Origin: Martinezella tropici
GTDB taxonomy: Bacteria; Pseudomonadota; Alphaproteobacteria; Rhizobiales; Rhizobiaceae
Reading direction: 5' to 3'
Length of the DNA stretch: 64,000 nucleotides
NCBI RefSeq assembly: GCF_003287875.1
Contig: NZ_QMKK01000022.1
Coordinates: 62,001-126,000 of the forward strand
Positions 45,199-57,237 of the stretch are shown piece after piece. The notes under the pieces are model-generated. The model ran no database searches. It saw only the letters and a list, made by a program, of their open reading frames with translations, and was not told where the DNA came from. A program made the position numbers and the translations under genes. The stretch's first letter is position 1; each line of letters begins with the position of its first letter.

Positions 45199-45299
45199 GG
45201 TACAGCTCCATAATCGAATCGAAAGTGCCGATACCGCTGACAAACGGCGGCGTGTTCCCTAGGCCGCGTCGATGACAAATAAATGACGGAACAACGAAA

Positions 45300-45323
45300 A
45301 ACCGCGGCGCAATCGCCGCGGTT
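45300..45323 (-). terminator. Terminator of lipA
   Basis: AACCGCGGCG (45300-45309) pairs perfectly with CGCCGCGGTT (45314-45323) around CAAT. Read on the minus strand it is followed by TTTTC. It lies 30 bp after the lipA stop. Confidence 0.87.
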
Positions 45324-45352
45324 CGGTCAAAGGCAAATTCATCCGGCTGGGC

Positions 45353-46324
45353 TTATTCCGCCGCCAGTAGAACCTTCTTCTCGCGGGCAGCACGCAGCCG
45401 CGCGAAATCGTCGCCGGCATGATGCGACGAGCGTGTCAGCGGGCTGGAAGCGACCATCAGGAAGCCCTTGGTGTAGGCCACGGTTTCGTAGGACTTGAAC
45501 TCTTCCGGCGTGACGAAGCTCATCACCTGATGATGTTTGCGCGTCGGCTGCAGATACTGGCCGATGGTCAGGAAGTCGACGTCTGCGGTGCGCAGGTCGT
45601 CCATCAGCTGCAGCACTTCGTTGCGCTCCTCGCCGAGGCCGACCATGATGCCCGACTTGGTGAACATGGTCGGATCCAGTTCCTTGACCCGCTGCAGCAG
45701 GCGGACGGAGTGGAAGTAGCGCGCGCCGGGACGAACCGTCAGGTAATTGCCGGGCACGGTTTCCAGATTGTGGTTGAAGACGTCGGGCTTGGCGGCAACG
45801 ACACGCTCCAAAGCGCCCGGCTTCTTCAGGAAGTCCGGCGTCAGGATCTCGATCGTGGTCGAGGGCGAAGCGGCGCGGATCGCCCAAATCACCTTCTCGA
45901 AATGCTCAGCGCCGCCATCTTCCAGATCGTCGCGGTCGACCGAGGTGATAACCACGTGGCTGAGGCCCATCTGCTTGACGGCCTTGGCGACATTTTCCGG
46001 CTCCGCCATGTCGAGCGCATTCGGCTTGCCGGTCGCGACATTGCAGAAGGCGCAGGCACGGGTACAGATTTCGCCCATGATCATAAAGGTGGCGTGCTTC
46101 TTGTCCCAGCACTCGCCGATATTCGGGCAACCGGCCTCCTCGCAGACCGTGACGAGCTTGTGCTCCTTCACGATCGAACGGGTTTCGGCATAACCCTTCG
46201 ATGTCGGCGCCTTCACGCGGATCCAGTCCGGCTTGCGCATGACTTCCGTATCCGGCCGATGCGCCTTTTCCGGGTGTCGCACGCGCTTGGCGTCCGGGTT
46301 GATCGTGTCGAGAATGGTGACCAT
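45353..46324 (-). CDS. lipA: Lipoyl synthase
   Basis: A 323-residue radical-SAM enzyme that inserts two sulfurs into octanoyl-carried domains. The N-terminal auxiliary-cluster cysteines are in [20 protein letters not shown]. The radical-SAM cluster is [10 protein letters not shown] (CxxxCxxC with one extra residue as typical for LipA). [20 protein letters not shown] is also conserved. It supplies lipoate to the pyruvate dehydrogenase components encoded just upstream, so the location is functional. It has its own terminator. Confidence 0.97.
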   Translation of the reverse strand: MVTILDTINPDAKRVRHPEKAHRPDTEVMRKPDWIRVKAPTSKGYAETRSIVKEHKLVTVCEEAGCPNIGECWDKKHATFMIMGEICTRACAFCNVATGKPNALDMAEPENVAKAVKQMGLSHVVITSVDRDDLEDGGAEHFEKVIWAIRAASPSTTIEILTPDFLKKPGALERVVAAKPDVFNHNLETVPGNYLTVRPGARYFHSVRLLQRVKELDPTMFTKSGIMVGLGEERNEVLQLMDDLRTADVDFLTIGQYLQPTRKHHQVMSFVTPEEFKSYETVAYTKGFLMVASSPLTRSSHHAGDDFARLRAAREKKVLLAAE

Positions 46325-46360
46325 GGAACGTCTACTTTCCGCCGCTTGAAATGCGGCCCT

Positions 46361-46612
46361 TCATCGCCGAGCGAATTTGGCGAGGAATATCAGAATGCAT
46401 GCACCGATGAAACCGGTGATGAAAAAGCCAAGCCGGCCGCCGGGAACGCCGACATGCAGAGCGACCAGAAGCCCCGCAGCAACAACCGAGCCGGCAATGC
46501 CGAGGATGATGTTCAGGATGATGCCGTAACGTGCATCCATCAGCTTGCCAGCGAGCCAGCCCGCAAGACCGCCGATGATGATCAGACCCAGCCAACCTAC
46601 GCTTTCCATCAA
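46361..46612 (-). CDS. GlsB/YeaQ-family small membrane protein
   Basis: An 83-residue protein with three hydrophobic helices: GWLGLIIIGGLAGWLAGKLM, YGIILNIILGIAGSVVAAGL, and GFFITGFIGACILIFLAKFA. It is close in pattern to the 85-residue protein at 23.6 kb, so the two are probably duplicates. It is a stress-type inner-membrane protein with unknown function. It lies between lpdA and lipA with a second family member. Confidence 0.88.
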   Translation of the reverse strand: MMESVGWLGLIIIGGLAGWLAGKLMDARYGIILNIILGIAGSVVAAGLLVALHVGVPGGRLGFFITGFIGACILIFLAKFARR

Positions 46613-46678
46613 ACCCTCGTTCGGGCGCCCTTCAAGACAGTTCTTCCGGGCGTCGCCTTGCGTCTTAATGATGATGCT

Positions 46679-46933
46679 CTAAGCGATCAATCTCGCCAAC
46701 AGCACCACGATGATCGCGCCGACCGTGGCATGGATGATCTCCACGACAAGCGCATTTTCAATACCGAGCGATATCCCGAAATAATGAAACAGGAAACCGC
46801 CCACGAAAGCGCCGATCACGCCGCTCACCAGGCAACTGATGAGTCCGCCGCCTCCAACGATCAGGCTCGCGAGGAAACCCGCGACCAGGCCGATGAGAAG
46901 AAAGACGATCCAACCTTCCGTCGTGATAGACAT
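46679..46933 (-). CDS. GlsB/YeaQ-type small membrane protein, divergent copy
   Basis: An 84-residue protein with the three-helix layout (WIVFLLIGLVAGFLASLIVG, ISCLVSGVIGAFVGGFLFHY, IIHATVGAIIVVLLARLIA). It shares little residue identity with the neighbour but has the same glycine spacing, and AGGAAA lies before the ATG. The function is unknown; it follows lpdA by 55 bp and may be carried on the same transcript. Confidence 0.82.
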   Translation of the reverse strand: MSITTEGWIVFLLIGLVAGFLASLIVGGGGLISCLVSGVIGAFVGGFLFHYFGISLGIENALVVEIIHATVGAIIVVLLARLIA

Positions 46934-46988
46934 GTTGATTTCCTTTCCTGTTTTCCACCCTCTGGATAAAGGGCATGGCAGGAAATTA

Positions 46989-48434
46989 TCAAGCGTTCAG
47001 CACCCGGCCGTAGGCATCCAGCACGGCTTCCTTCATCGTTTCCGATACGGTCGGATGCGGGAAGATCGTATGCATCAGTTCTTCTTCCGTCGTTTCCAGA
47101 TTCATGGCTACGACGAAGCCCTGGATGAGTTCGGTCACTTCGGCGCCGACCATATGCGCGCCAAGCAGTTCGCCGGTCTTCTTGTCGAAGATGACCTTGC
47201 AGAGACCCTGATCCTCACCGAGCGCGATCGCCTTGCCGTTGGCAACGAAGGAGAAGCGGCCGACGCGGATATCGCGGCCGAGCTCCCTGGCCTTGGCTTC
47301 GGTCAGGCCGACGGAAGCGACCTGCGGCTGGCAATAGGTGCAGCCCGGAACCTTGCTCTTGTCAGTCGGATGAACGTTCGGCAGGCCGGCGATCTTCTCG
47401 ATGCAGACGACGCCTTCGTGTTCGGCCTTGTGCGCCAGCATAGGCGGGCCGGCGACATCGCCGATCGCATAGATGCCGGGGACATTGGTCTTGCCGTAGC
47501 CGTCGATGACGACGCAGCCGCGATCGGTCTTGACGCCGAGCGCCTCGAGGCCGAGATTCTCGATATTGCCCTGAACGCCCACGGCCGAGATCATACGATC
47601 GGCAACGATCTGCTGAACCTTGCCGTCTTCGGTTTCGACATGGGCGGTGATGCTGTTGGCAGCCTTATCGACCTTCGTGACCTTGGCCTTGGTGAAGATC
47701 TTCAGGCCGCGCTTTTCCAGCTGCTTGCGAGCGATGCCGGAGATTTCGGCATCTTCGACCGGCATGATAGTCGGCATGACTTCGACGACGGTGACGTCGA
47801 CGCCCATGGAGCGATAGAAGCTCGCGAATTCGATGCCGATCGCGCCCGAGCCCATGACGAGCAGCGACTTCGGCAGGAAATCCGGCTTCAGCGCTTCGAA
47901 ATAGGTCCAGATCAGTTTGCCGTCCGGCTCGATGCCAGGCAGAGCGCGCGGACGGGCGCCGGTCGCGACGATGATATGCTTGGCGGTATAGGTGCCCTCG
48001 CCCTTGACGTTCTTCGGCACCGGATGCTGCGGCTCGACGACCGGCTTGGTCGACTTGCTGACGACGATTTCGCCTGGTTTGGTGATCTTGGCTTCGCCCC
48101 AGATTACGTCGACCTTGTTCTTCTTCATCAGGAAACCGACGCCGGTGTTCAAACGGGCGGAAACGCCGCGCGAGCGGGCAACCACCGCCTTCACATCCGC
48201 GCTCACCTTGCCTTCCAGAACGAGACCGTAATCCTTCAGATGGTTGGAATGATCGAGAATTTCGGCCGAACGGAGCAGCGCCTTCGTGGGAATGCAGCCC
48301 CAGTTGAGGCAGATGCCGCCCAGGTGCTCACGCTCGACGATCGCGGTCTTCAGGCCAAGCTGGCCAGCGCGCACGGCAGCGACATAACCGCCCGGACCGG
48401 AGCCGATGATAATGACGTCGTAATTCTCAGCCAT
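46989..48434 (-). CDS. lpdA: Dihydrolipoyl dehydrogenase (E3)
   Basis: A 481-residue flavoprotein that reoxidises lipoamide and makes NADH. The FAD motif is IIGSGPGGYVAAVRAGQLGL, the redox cysteines are GGICLNWGCIPTKALLRSAE, and the C-terminal catalytic His-Glu pair is in HPTVSETMKEAVLDA. The interface and NAD domains are normal. It closes the pyruvate dehydrogenase operon, separated from pdhC by an SGNH hydrolase gene. Confidence 0.97.
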   Translation of the reverse strand: MAENYDVIIIGSGPGGYVAAVRAGQLGLKTAIVEREHLGGICLNWGCIPTKALLRSAEILDHSNHLKDYGLVLEGKVSADVKAVVARSRGVSARLNTGVGFLMKKNKVDVIWGEAKITKPGEIVVSKSTKPVVEPQHPVPKNVKGEGTYTAKHIIVATGARPRALPGIEPDGKLIWTYFEALKPDFLPKSLLVMGSGAIGIEFASFYRSMGVDVTVVEVMPTIMPVEDAEISGIARKQLEKRGLKIFTKAKVTKVDKAANSITAHVETEDGKVQQIVADRMISAVGVQGNIENLGLEALGVKTDRGCVVIDGYGKTNVPGIYAIGDVAGPPMLAHKAEHEGVVCIEKIAGLPNVHPTDKSKVPGCTYCQPQVASVGLTEAKARELGRDIRVGRFSFVANGKAIALGEDQGLCKVIFDKKTGELLGAHMVGAEVTELIQGFVVAMNLETTEEELMHTIFPHPTVSETMKEAVLDAYGRVLNA

Positions 48435-48486
48435 GTGTTTCCTGCCTTATTGGTGGCGGCGGATCGAAGCCGACGCCTTGAATCTA

Positions 48487-49128
48487 TCAGAGACCGAGCA
48501 TCATCCGCACGATCGGCTCGAGGCCGCGACCGAGCGCCCGGGTGTTTTCCGCATCGAGATGAACGCCATCGAGCGGCGTGGTGACGGCGACCGTATTGGC
48601 ATCGAAGAATCCGCATCCGAGTTCATCCGCCAAATCGCTGTAAAGCGTCGGCAGCTTGCTCGATTCATTGACCGCGCCGAGATAACTCGCAGCAAAGGCG
48701 GCATTCGCCGTCTCGGTAATCGCCGGCGGGGCGGCAATGAGAATGTCGGGCACCTCATAGTCGAACCCCCAAGCATGATTGCGCACCAGCTGGACCAAGC
48801 GGCTGATGCCCTGCAGAGCGGCAAAGGCCGAGCCGGCGACGACCGGTTTCATGTCGTTGGTGCCGAGCATGATGATCACGAGATCAAGGGGATTGTGGGT
48901 CTGCAGGATCGTCGGCAGGATTCTCGCGCCATTGCGGTCGCAATCGGCGAGATGATCGTCAAACGCCGTCGTGCGGCCGTTCAATCCTTCCGGGATCACG
49001 CGAACCTGGTTGCCGAGCGCCTTTTGCAAGACACTCGGCCACCGATCTTCATAGGCATGACGGCCGACCGTTTCGGCACTGTAGCCCCATGTCAGCGAGT
49101 CGCCGTAACACAGAACAGTCTTGGTCAT
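48487..49128 (-). CDS. SGNH/GDSL-family hydrolase (arylesterase-like)
   Basis: A 213-residue protein with the block I GDSLTWGYS, a block III LGTNDMKP and a final Asp-His pair near PLDGVHLDAENT. This is the arylesterase/acyl-esterase-like branch; there is no signal peptide, so it is cytoplasmic. The substrate is unknown. The place between pdhC and lpdA is odd for an esterase but is the arrangement in several rhizobia, as I recall. The spacing to lpdA and pdhC (52 and 24 bp) suggests shared transcription. Confidence 0.9.
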   Translation of the reverse strand: MTKTVLCYGDSLTWGYSAETVGRHAYEDRWPSVLQKALGNQVRVIPEGLNGRTTAFDDHLADCDRNGARILPTILQTHNPLDLVIIMLGTNDMKPVVAGSAFAALQGISRLVQLVRNHAWGFDYEVPDILIAAPPAITETANAAFAASYLGAVNESSKLPTLYSDLADELGCGFFDANTVAVTTPLDGVHLDAENTRALGRGLEPIVRMMLGL

Positions 49129-49152
49129 TCATGCCCTCCGTGTTGCCAAAGC

Positions 49153-50514
49153 TCAGACGAGCATCCCCATCGGATTTTCGATGTAGCCCTTGAAGGCTGC
49201 CAGGAGCTCGGCGCCGAGCGCACCGTCGACGGCGCGGTGATCGGTCGACAGCGTGACGGTCATCACGTTGGCAATCACCATTTCGCCCTTCTTGACGATG
49301 ACGCGCTGTTCGCCGGCGCCGACGGCCAGGATGGTCGCATGCGGCGGGTTGACGACGGCGGCGAAGTTCTTGACGCCCATCATGCCCATGTTCGACACCG
49401 CAGTCGTACCACCCTGATACTCCTCGGGCTTCAGCTTGCGCTCCTTGGCGCGCTTGCCGTAGTCCTTCATCTCGTTGGAGATGGTGGAGAGTGTCTTCTG
49501 CTCGGCGCTGCGGATGATCGGCGTAATCAGGCCGCCCGGAATGGACACGGCAACGCCAACATCGGCATGCTTGTGCTTGACCATGGCGCTGTCAGTCCAG
49601 GAGACGTTGGCATCCGGAACATCGCGCAATGCCAGCGCCAGGGCCTTGATGACCATGTCGTTGACCGAAAGCTTGTAGGCAGGCACGCCGTCCTTCGACT
49701 TCGGAGCGGAATCGTTGAGCTGCGTGCGGAGTGCCAGCAGCGCGTCGAGTTCGCAATCGACCGAGACGTAGAAGTGCGGGATCGTCTGCTTGGATTCCTG
49801 CAGGCGCTTGGCGATGGTCTTGCGCATGCCGTCATGCGGTACGAGCTCGTAGGAACCCTGCTCGAACAGCTTGAGGACGGCGTCGTCGGAGATGCCCTTC
49901 GGTGCGGCCGGAACAGCGGCTGCTGCCGGCTGAGCAGCCGGGGTTGCCGCGGGAGCAGCCTTGGCTGTGCCGCCGGAAACAGCAGCTTCGATGTCCTTCT
50001 TGACCACTCGGCCATGCGGGCCGGTGCCGGAAACCGCAGTCACATCGATGCCGGCTTCCTTGGCAAGACGGCGAGCGAGCGGCGAAGCGAAGGTACGATG
50101 ACCGTCGCTCGCTGCCGGAGCCGATGCGGCGGGAGCTGGGGCGGGTGCGGCAGGAGCAGAAACGCTTGCCGGAGCCGGGGCAGCAGCAGGTGCTGCTTCC
50201 ACCTTCGGGGCTTCCTTCGCAGCCGGAGCAGCAGCGGCGCCAGCGCCGGAAGCTGCCGCAGCGACATCTTCGCCATCGGCGGCAAGCACGGCGATCAGGG
50301 CATTGACCTTCACGCCTTCGGTACCAGCGGGAACGACGATCTTGGCGACGGTGCCCTCATCGACAGCCTCGACTTCCATCGTTGCCTTGTCAGTCTCGAT
50401 CTCGGCGATGACATCGCCGGACTTGATCTTGTCGCCTTCCTTGACCAGCCACTTGGCGAGGTTGCCCTCTTCCATGGTCGGCGAGAGGGCAGGCATGGTG
50501 ATGTTGATAGGCAT
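49153..50514 (-). CDS. pdhC: Pyruvate dehydrogenase E2, dihydrolipoyl acetyltransferase
   Basis: A 453-residue protein. One lipoyl domain lies at the N-terminus with lysine in [17 protein letters not shown]. An Ala/Pro-rich linker leads to the E1/E3-binding domain ([20 protein letters not shown]). The catalytic domain ends with the active-site motif [17 protein letters not shown]. It passes the acetyl group to CoA. The gene follows pdhB by 15 bp. The lipoyl domain is close in sequence to that of pdhB. Confidence 0.96.
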   Translation of the reverse strand: MPINITMPALSPTMEEGNLAKWLVKEGDKIKSGDVIAEIETDKATMEVEAVDEGTVAKIVVPAGTEGVKVNALIAVLAADGEDVAAAASGAGAAAAPAAKEAPKVEAAPAAAPAPASVSAPAAPAPAPAASAPAASDGHRTFASPLARRLAKEAGIDVTAVSGTGPHGRVVKKDIEAAVSGGTAKAAPAATPAAQPAAAAVPAAPKGISDDAVLKLFEQGSYELVPHDGMRKTIAKRLQESKQTIPHFYVSVDCELDALLALRTQLNDSAPKSKDGVPAYKLSVNDMVIKALALALRDVPDANVSWTDSAMVKHKHADVGVAVSIPGGLITPIIRSAEQKTLSTISNEMKDYGKRAKERKLKPEEYQGGTTAVSNMGMMGVKNFAAVVNPPHATILAVGAGEQRVIVKKGEMVIANVMTVTLSTDHRAVDGALGAELLAAFKGYIENPMGMLV

Positions 50515-50529
50515 CGATGAGCCCTCCCC

Positions 50530-51912
<1,383 letters not shown>

Positions 51913-51928
51913 AGTGTCCCTCCCCGAT

Positions 51929-52972
51929 TTAGAGCAGAATGTCGGTGTAGAGCTCGGAGGCATCCGGCTCAGGATCGTTCTGGGCGAAATCGGCGCTGTC
52001 TGCGACGATGTCGCGGACATCCTTGTCGATATCCTTCAGATCGTCTTCGGTCGCCCAGCCCTTTTCGAGCAGGCGAACACGGACCTGCTCGATCGGGTCG
52101 TGCTCGGAGCGCATCTTCTGCACTTCGTCCTTGGAGCGGTACTTCGCCGGGTCGGACATGGAGTGACCACGGTAACGGTAGGTCAGCATTTCCAGGATGA
52201 TCGGCCCCTTGCCGGAGCGGCAATGCGCAACGGCTTCGTCAGCTGCGGCCTTGACGGCGCGGACGTCCATGCCGTCGACCTGAATGCCGGGAATGCCGAA
52301 GGACGCACCGCGCTTGGAGAAATCGGCCTGCGCGGTAGCGCGAGCCGTCGAGGTGCCCATGGCGTAGCGGTTGTTTTCGATCACGAAGATCACGGGCAGC
52401 TTCCAGAGCTGCGCCATGTTGAAGCTTTCGTAGACCTGGCCCTGGTTGGCGGCGCCGTCACCGAAATAGGCGACGCTGACATTGTCATTGCCGCGGTACC
52501 AATTGGCAAAGCCGAGACCGGTGCCGAGCGAGACCTGGGCGCCGACGATGCCGTGGCCGCCGTAGAAATTCTTTTCCTTGGAGAACATGTGCATGGAGCC
52601 GCCCTTCCCTCGGGAATAGCCGCCCTGGCGTCCGGTGAGCTCGGCCATGACGCCACGTGCGCTCATGCCGGTCGCCAGCATATGGCCGTGGTCGCGATAG
52701 CCGGTGATGACCTGGTCGCCATCCTTCAGCGCCATCTGCATGCCGACGACGACAGCTTCCTGGCCGATGTAAAGGTGACAGAAGCCGCCGATGAAGCCCA
52801 TGCCGTAAAGCTGGCCGGCCTTCTCTTCGAAGCGGCGGATCAAGAGCATCTCACGGTAAGCCTTGAGCTCCGCATCGCGATCGAAATCGGCGATCGGGCC
52901 GCCATTGGTTTCCTTGGCAGGCCTTGATGCTGTTTTGCGGCTGGAAACGGTCGCGTTTTTTCGCGGCGCCAT
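51929..52972 (-). CDS. pdhA: Pyruvate dehydrogenase E1 alpha
   Basis: A 347-residue TPP enzyme. The cofactor motif is [20 protein letters not shown], and the phospho-loop-like [20 protein letters not shown] and the early [15 protein letters not shown] are typical. A basic, disordered N-terminus ([20 protein letters not shown]) precedes it. It is the first gene of pdhABC, 157 bp after the FtsB-like gene, whose possible terminator lies in that gap. Confidence 0.96.
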   Translation of the reverse strand: MAPRKNATVSSRKTASRPAKETNGGPIADFDRDAELKAYREMLLIRRFEEKAGQLYGMGFIGGFCHLYIGQEAVVVGMQMALKDGDQVITGYRDHGHMLATGMSARGVMAELTGRQGGYSRGKGGSMHMFSKEKNFYGGHGIVGAQVSLGTGLGFANWYRGNDNVSVAYFGDGAANQGQVYESFNMAQLWKLPVIFVIENNRYAMGTSTARATAQADFSKRGASFGIPGIQVDGMDVRAVKAAADEAVAHCRSGKGPIILEMLTYRYRGHSMSDPAKYRSKDEVQKMRSEHDPIEQVRVRLLEKGWATEDDLKDIDKDVRDIVADSADFAQNDPEPDASELYTDILL

Positions 52973-53103
52973 TCAACCCTCCCTGTGTGAGTAGCCTCGT
53001 TTTGTGGTGAGGCGTAACATAGGCAAGATTGTTCGCCACAGCAATGCTATAATTGCATGGCTCATATTCTTCGCAAGTTATTGATATTAATTGAAAAAAG
53101 TCG

Positions 53104-53124
53104 ATTAACCGAAATTCGGTTAAT
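53104..53124 (-). terminator. Possible terminator/dyad after the FtsB-like gene
   Basis: ATTAACCG (53104-53111) pairs with CGGTTAAT (53117-53124) around AAATT. On the minus strand CGACTTTTTT follows, so it may end the FtsB message; alternatively it is an operator for pdhA. Confidence 0.5.
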
Positions 53125-53129
53125 TACGG

Positions 53130-53441
53130 CTATTTGTTGAAGATAACGATCTCGTTCGCCTTGGAATAGGTCAGCTGATAGCGCGCATATTGGTCGAGCA
53201 TGTCCTTATCCAGGGAGCCGTCGCTCAAGAGCGTGACCTCCTTCTCAAGGTGTTCGCGCTTGGCGACCAGTTCCGCCAATTCCTTGGCGCGGTCGACGCG
53301 GCGCTGCTCGAATACTTCAGTCGCCTTCAAGCCGTAGTCACCATGGATACAATGATAACCGAAATAGCTCACAAAGGCGATGGTGATGGCGGGAAGGATG
53401 AAACGCCCGAACTTTCTCTTCTTATGATACTTTGTCCACAT
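53130..53441 (-). CDS. FtsB/DivIC-type septum formation protein
   Basis: A 103-residue protein with one membrane segment (FGRFILPAITIAFVSYFGYH) and a coiled coil (RAKELAELVAKREHLEKEVT), then a short C-terminal domain. It fits the septum-formation initiator family that bridges FtsL and FtsQ in cell division. It lies between eno and pdhA, the usual position in alphaproteobacteria. Confidence 0.87.
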   Translation of the reverse strand: MWTKYHKKRKFGRFILPAITIAFVSYFGYHCIHGDYGLKATEVFEQRRVDRAKELAELVAKREHLEKEVTLLSDGSLDKDMLDQYARYQLTYSKANEIVIFNK

Positions 53442-53587
53442 ACTCGCTCGAAACGCTCTGGCTTTAGGCGATCCCGCTCCAAAGCCAATGTGGGCTCGGA
53501 CAAGATCACATTAAATCAAACACCTAGCGCTAATGTAACCGGCAGAGATTAACCGTCCGTTGACTCTAACTACGCGGTCCAACAAAA

Positions 53588-53609
53588 AACCGCGCCCGGG
53601 AGCGCGGTT
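53588..53609 (-). terminator. Terminator of eno
   Basis: AACCGCGC (53588-53595) pairs with GCGCGGTT (53602-53609) around CCGGGA. On the minus strand it is followed by TTTTTT. It lies about 55 bp after the eno stop. Confidence 0.85.
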
Positions 53610-53663
53610 CGATTTCAGCGAATAATCTCGTCGCAGACCCACGCGGACCGCGCGGATCAGGCA

Positions 53664-54959
<1,296 letters not shown>

Positions 54960-54962
54960 TTA

Positions 54963-55020
54963 TAAATCGATTTAAATCGTCTTAATCGAAGGCGCGGAAA
55001 TTACAATGGCGATCCGCGCC
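54963..55020. promoter_or_regulatory. Two dyads upstream of eno
   Basis: TAAATCGATTTA (54963-54974) is a perfect 12-base palindrome 25 bp before the eno ATG. GGCGCGGA (54991-54998) is the exact reverse complement of 55013-55020. One may be an operator, the other a kdsA terminator or operator; both are inferred. Confidence 0.4.
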
Positions 55021-55087
55021 GCGATTTGGCACTCCTGCAGGCCGCGTAAAGCAAATTCATGTCAGCCTGTTGAATGCCCGATACTTC

Positions 55088-55927
55088 TTAAGCCTTGGCC
55101 ACGGCGTCAAAGGCCAGCAGCTTCTCCAGAAGCCGCGGCATATCCTTCAGATAGACCATGTTCGGGCCGTCCGAGGGCGCATTGTCCGGGTCCTCATGCG
55201 TCTCGACAAAAATACCTGCGACGCCGACGGCGACTGCAGCGCGCGCCAGTGTCTCGACAAAGCGGCGGTCGCCCCCAGTCGAACCGCCCTGCCCGCCAGG
55301 CTGCTGTACGGAATGGGTCGCATCGAAGATGACGGGTGCGCCCATCGCTGCCATGATCGGCAGCGAGCGCATATCCGAGACCAGCGTGTTGTAACCAAAG
55401 GAAGCCCCGCGCTCGCAGAGAAGAATGTTCGGATTGCCGCTCTCATTGAGCTTGGCAAGCACATTCTTCATGTCCCAGGGCGCAAGGAACTGCCCCTTCT
55501 TGACGTTGACGACACGGCCGGTCTTGGCCGCGGCAACAAGAAGATCGGTCTGGCGCGACAGGAAGGCCGGGATCTGCAGGATATCGACCGTCTTGGAAAC
55601 GATGGCGCACTGCTCTTCCGTGTGGATGTCGGTCAAAACCGGAAAGCCATATTCCTTCTTGAGGTCGGCAAAGACCTCCAGCGCCTTTTCCAGGCCGATG
55701 CCGCGCTTGCCCGACAGTGACGTACGGTTGGCCTTGTCGAAGGACGACTTGTAGACAAGGCCGATGCCGAGCTTGCCGCAGAGTTCCTTCAGGACGCCGG
55801 CAACCATGAAAGCGTGGTCTCGGCTTTCCATCTGGCAGGGGCCGGCAATCAGCGACAGCTTGGCGCTGTTGGAAAAGAGGACCTTGGAGGCACCCTCACC
55901 GACGGTGACTTCGGAATTCGTGGTCAT
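55088..55927 (-). CDS. kdsA: 3-deoxy-8-phosphooctulonate (KDO-8-P) synthase
   Basis: A 279-residue aldolase of the expected length that joins PEP with arabinose-5-phosphate for lipopolysaccharide core. Motifs include [39 protein letters not shown] and [20 protein letters not shown]. It uses PEP made by the enolase encoded next to it. Its start overlaps the VOC gene stop by four bases. Confidence 0.96.
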   Translation of the reverse strand: MTTNSEVTVGEGASKVLFSNSAKLSLIAGPCQMESRDHAFMVAGVLKELCGKLGIGLVYKSSFDKANRTSLSGKRGIGLEKALEVFADLKKEYGFPVLTDIHTEEQCAIVSKTVDILQIPAFLSRQTDLLVAAAKTGRVVNVKKGQFLAPWDMKNVLAKLNESGNPNILLCERGASFGYNTLVSDMRSLPIMAAMGAPVIFDATHSVQQPGGQGGSTGGDRRFVETLARAAVAVGVAGIFVETHEDPDNAPSDGPNMVYLKDMPRLLEKLLAFDAVAKA

Positions 55928-56811
55928 GCTATCTCCTCGAAAGCGAACAATGCGCCCTGTCCGGGCGCCAGCCTTGCCAGTATACGATTGTTCTTACGCG
56001 TGTAGGTGACGCCGTTAGCAGCGAAATGCGACGATGTCACGGAAAGATCGCGCGTTTTGAAAAGGATTGCGCGTGCGCGCAGCCCGGGATCGCTGGTATG
56101 GACCGGCAAATCGTAGAATGCTTCCATTCCTTCCGGCGTCAAAACTTCGACATCGACATTGGCCGCCTTGATCGTCAGGCCAAAGGAATGCTCCGAGATT
56201 CGCGGACCGCCAACGACCTCTTCGAAAAAGCTGCGATACACCGCCGGTTTCAGCGCGGAAAGCGCCACCCGCGCAATGCCGGTCACCCCGTTTTTGTGGC
56301 GCTCGAGCACGCTGCGATCGGCCGGTAGCGGATTGATGCGCTGGCAGCAGAAGGCCAGGAAATCCGGCGCACGCAGATCCGCCGCAAATGCGAGGCGAAA
56401 ACCGGCCGTGGTTTCCGTTCCATCCGGCATCTTCATCGGCCGGGAGAAATCCAGCATGGGTCCAGCCGAAATCCCGGCCGCCTTGAAACGCCCATCATCG
56501 CCGACAGCATCGTCCGTGCCGAATACCAGGGCCGAAAAACCATCCTCGGCAACGCGGAAGCGATAGGCCTGGTCGCGCGCAACAAAGACATTCCCGTCGG
56601 CAATACTCGTCTCGCATTGCTCCTGCGACGCCACGCCCAACGGTTCGAGATAGGTCTTGTCGGCAAGGAACACACAGGCATTTTCAGTGCCGAAGGGGTG
56701 GCGCGCATCCGGTGCGACCGTGAAGCCAAGCTTGCCCAGGCGCTCCCGCGCCAGAGCGATGTTGACGGTCGGCAGCACGAGATGATCCAGCGGATGCGGC
56801 GACAAAGTCAT
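55924..56811 (-). CDS. VOC (glyoxalase-like) family protein
   Basis: A protein of about 295 residues with start at 56811 ([16 protein letters not shown]), just after GGAGGA. The repeated beta-alpha-beta-beta-beta units ([40 protein letters not shown]) mark a two-module VOC protein of the glyoxalase-like type. The metal ligands and substrate are not obvious; it could be a dioxygenase-like or binding protein. It is upstream of kdsA and translationally coupled with it. Confidence 0.78.
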   Translation of the reverse strand: MTLSPHPLDHLVLPTVNIALARERLGKLGFTVAPDARHPFGTENACVFLADKTYLEPLGVASQEQCETSIADGNVFVARDQAYRFRVAEDGFSALVFGTDDAVGDDGRFKAAGISAGPMLDFSRPMKMPDGTETTAGFRLAFAADLRAPDFLAFCCQRINPLPADRSVLERHKNGVTGIARVALSALKPAVYRSFFEEVVGGPRISEHSFGLTIKAANVDVEVLTPEGMEAFYDLPVHTSDPGLRARAILFKTRDLSVTSSHFAANGVTYTRKNNRILARLAPGQGALFAFEEIA

Positions 56812-57162
56812 GGTCCTCCCTTGTTTGCCTGCAAAAGCAGACTTGCGCTCATACAATGCTCAATTCAAGCCGAAAGCCAAGCCCGTGAAAGCGCAGGAGA
56901 ACGTGGGCCGGACGCAACTGCGGCAACCCGAGCGCACTGATTCTCAACTGCGGTCGGGGTTATGTGCCAGTCGCCGTCTTCATCCGCACACGAGCAGAGC
57001 AGGATTGAGATGAATCGTCCATAAGGCGAACAAATCGGCATTTCTCATATTTATCGATGAATTAGCGCGGATATAATTCGCAAGGAATTTCAAGCGATCC
57101 ATTCGATGACGGTAATTATTTGACAGGCTCCGCGAAGCTTTACCGAAATTTAAGCACTTGCA
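56812..57162. other. Divergent intergenic region, VOC gene / lexA
   Basis: This stretch carries no reading frame I can support. It contains two copies of CAACTGCGG (56915-56923 and 56945-56953), a loosely self-complementary AACCCGA/TCGGGGTT pair, and an AT-rich tract toward lexA. A small RNA is possible but not shown. Confidence 0.3.
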
Positions 57163-57177
57163 GAACACATATGGAAC
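57163..57177 (+). promoter_or_regulatory. SOS box (LexA operator) before lexA
   Basis: GAAC-ACATATG-GAAC is an exact GAAC-N7-GAAC, which reads GTTC-N7-GTTC on the other strand, the alphaproteobacterial SOS motif. It ends 60 bp before the lexA ATG, as expected for autoregulation. Confidence 0.8.
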
Positions 57178-57237
57178 ATATAGTGTCCGTTCTGGATTTG
57201 TTTCACGACGATTTTCTTGATTTGGGGTTCCAAGACG

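Noticed and set aside
46839..48584. Plus-strand frame of 581 residues opposite lpdA
   Set aside because: Shadow frame; lpdA motifs on the other strand account for the conservation.
48433..50520. Plus-strand frame of 695 residues opposite pdhC and the SGNH gene
   Set aside because: A GC-rich antisense shadow of clearly coding minus-strand genes; His/Asp/Gly-rich composition with no recognised domain.
54972..54985. TTAA-N6-TTAA near eno considered as a CtrA site
   Set aside because: The CtrA motif needs N7 spacing; the spacing here is N6 in an AT-rich patch, so chance is likely.
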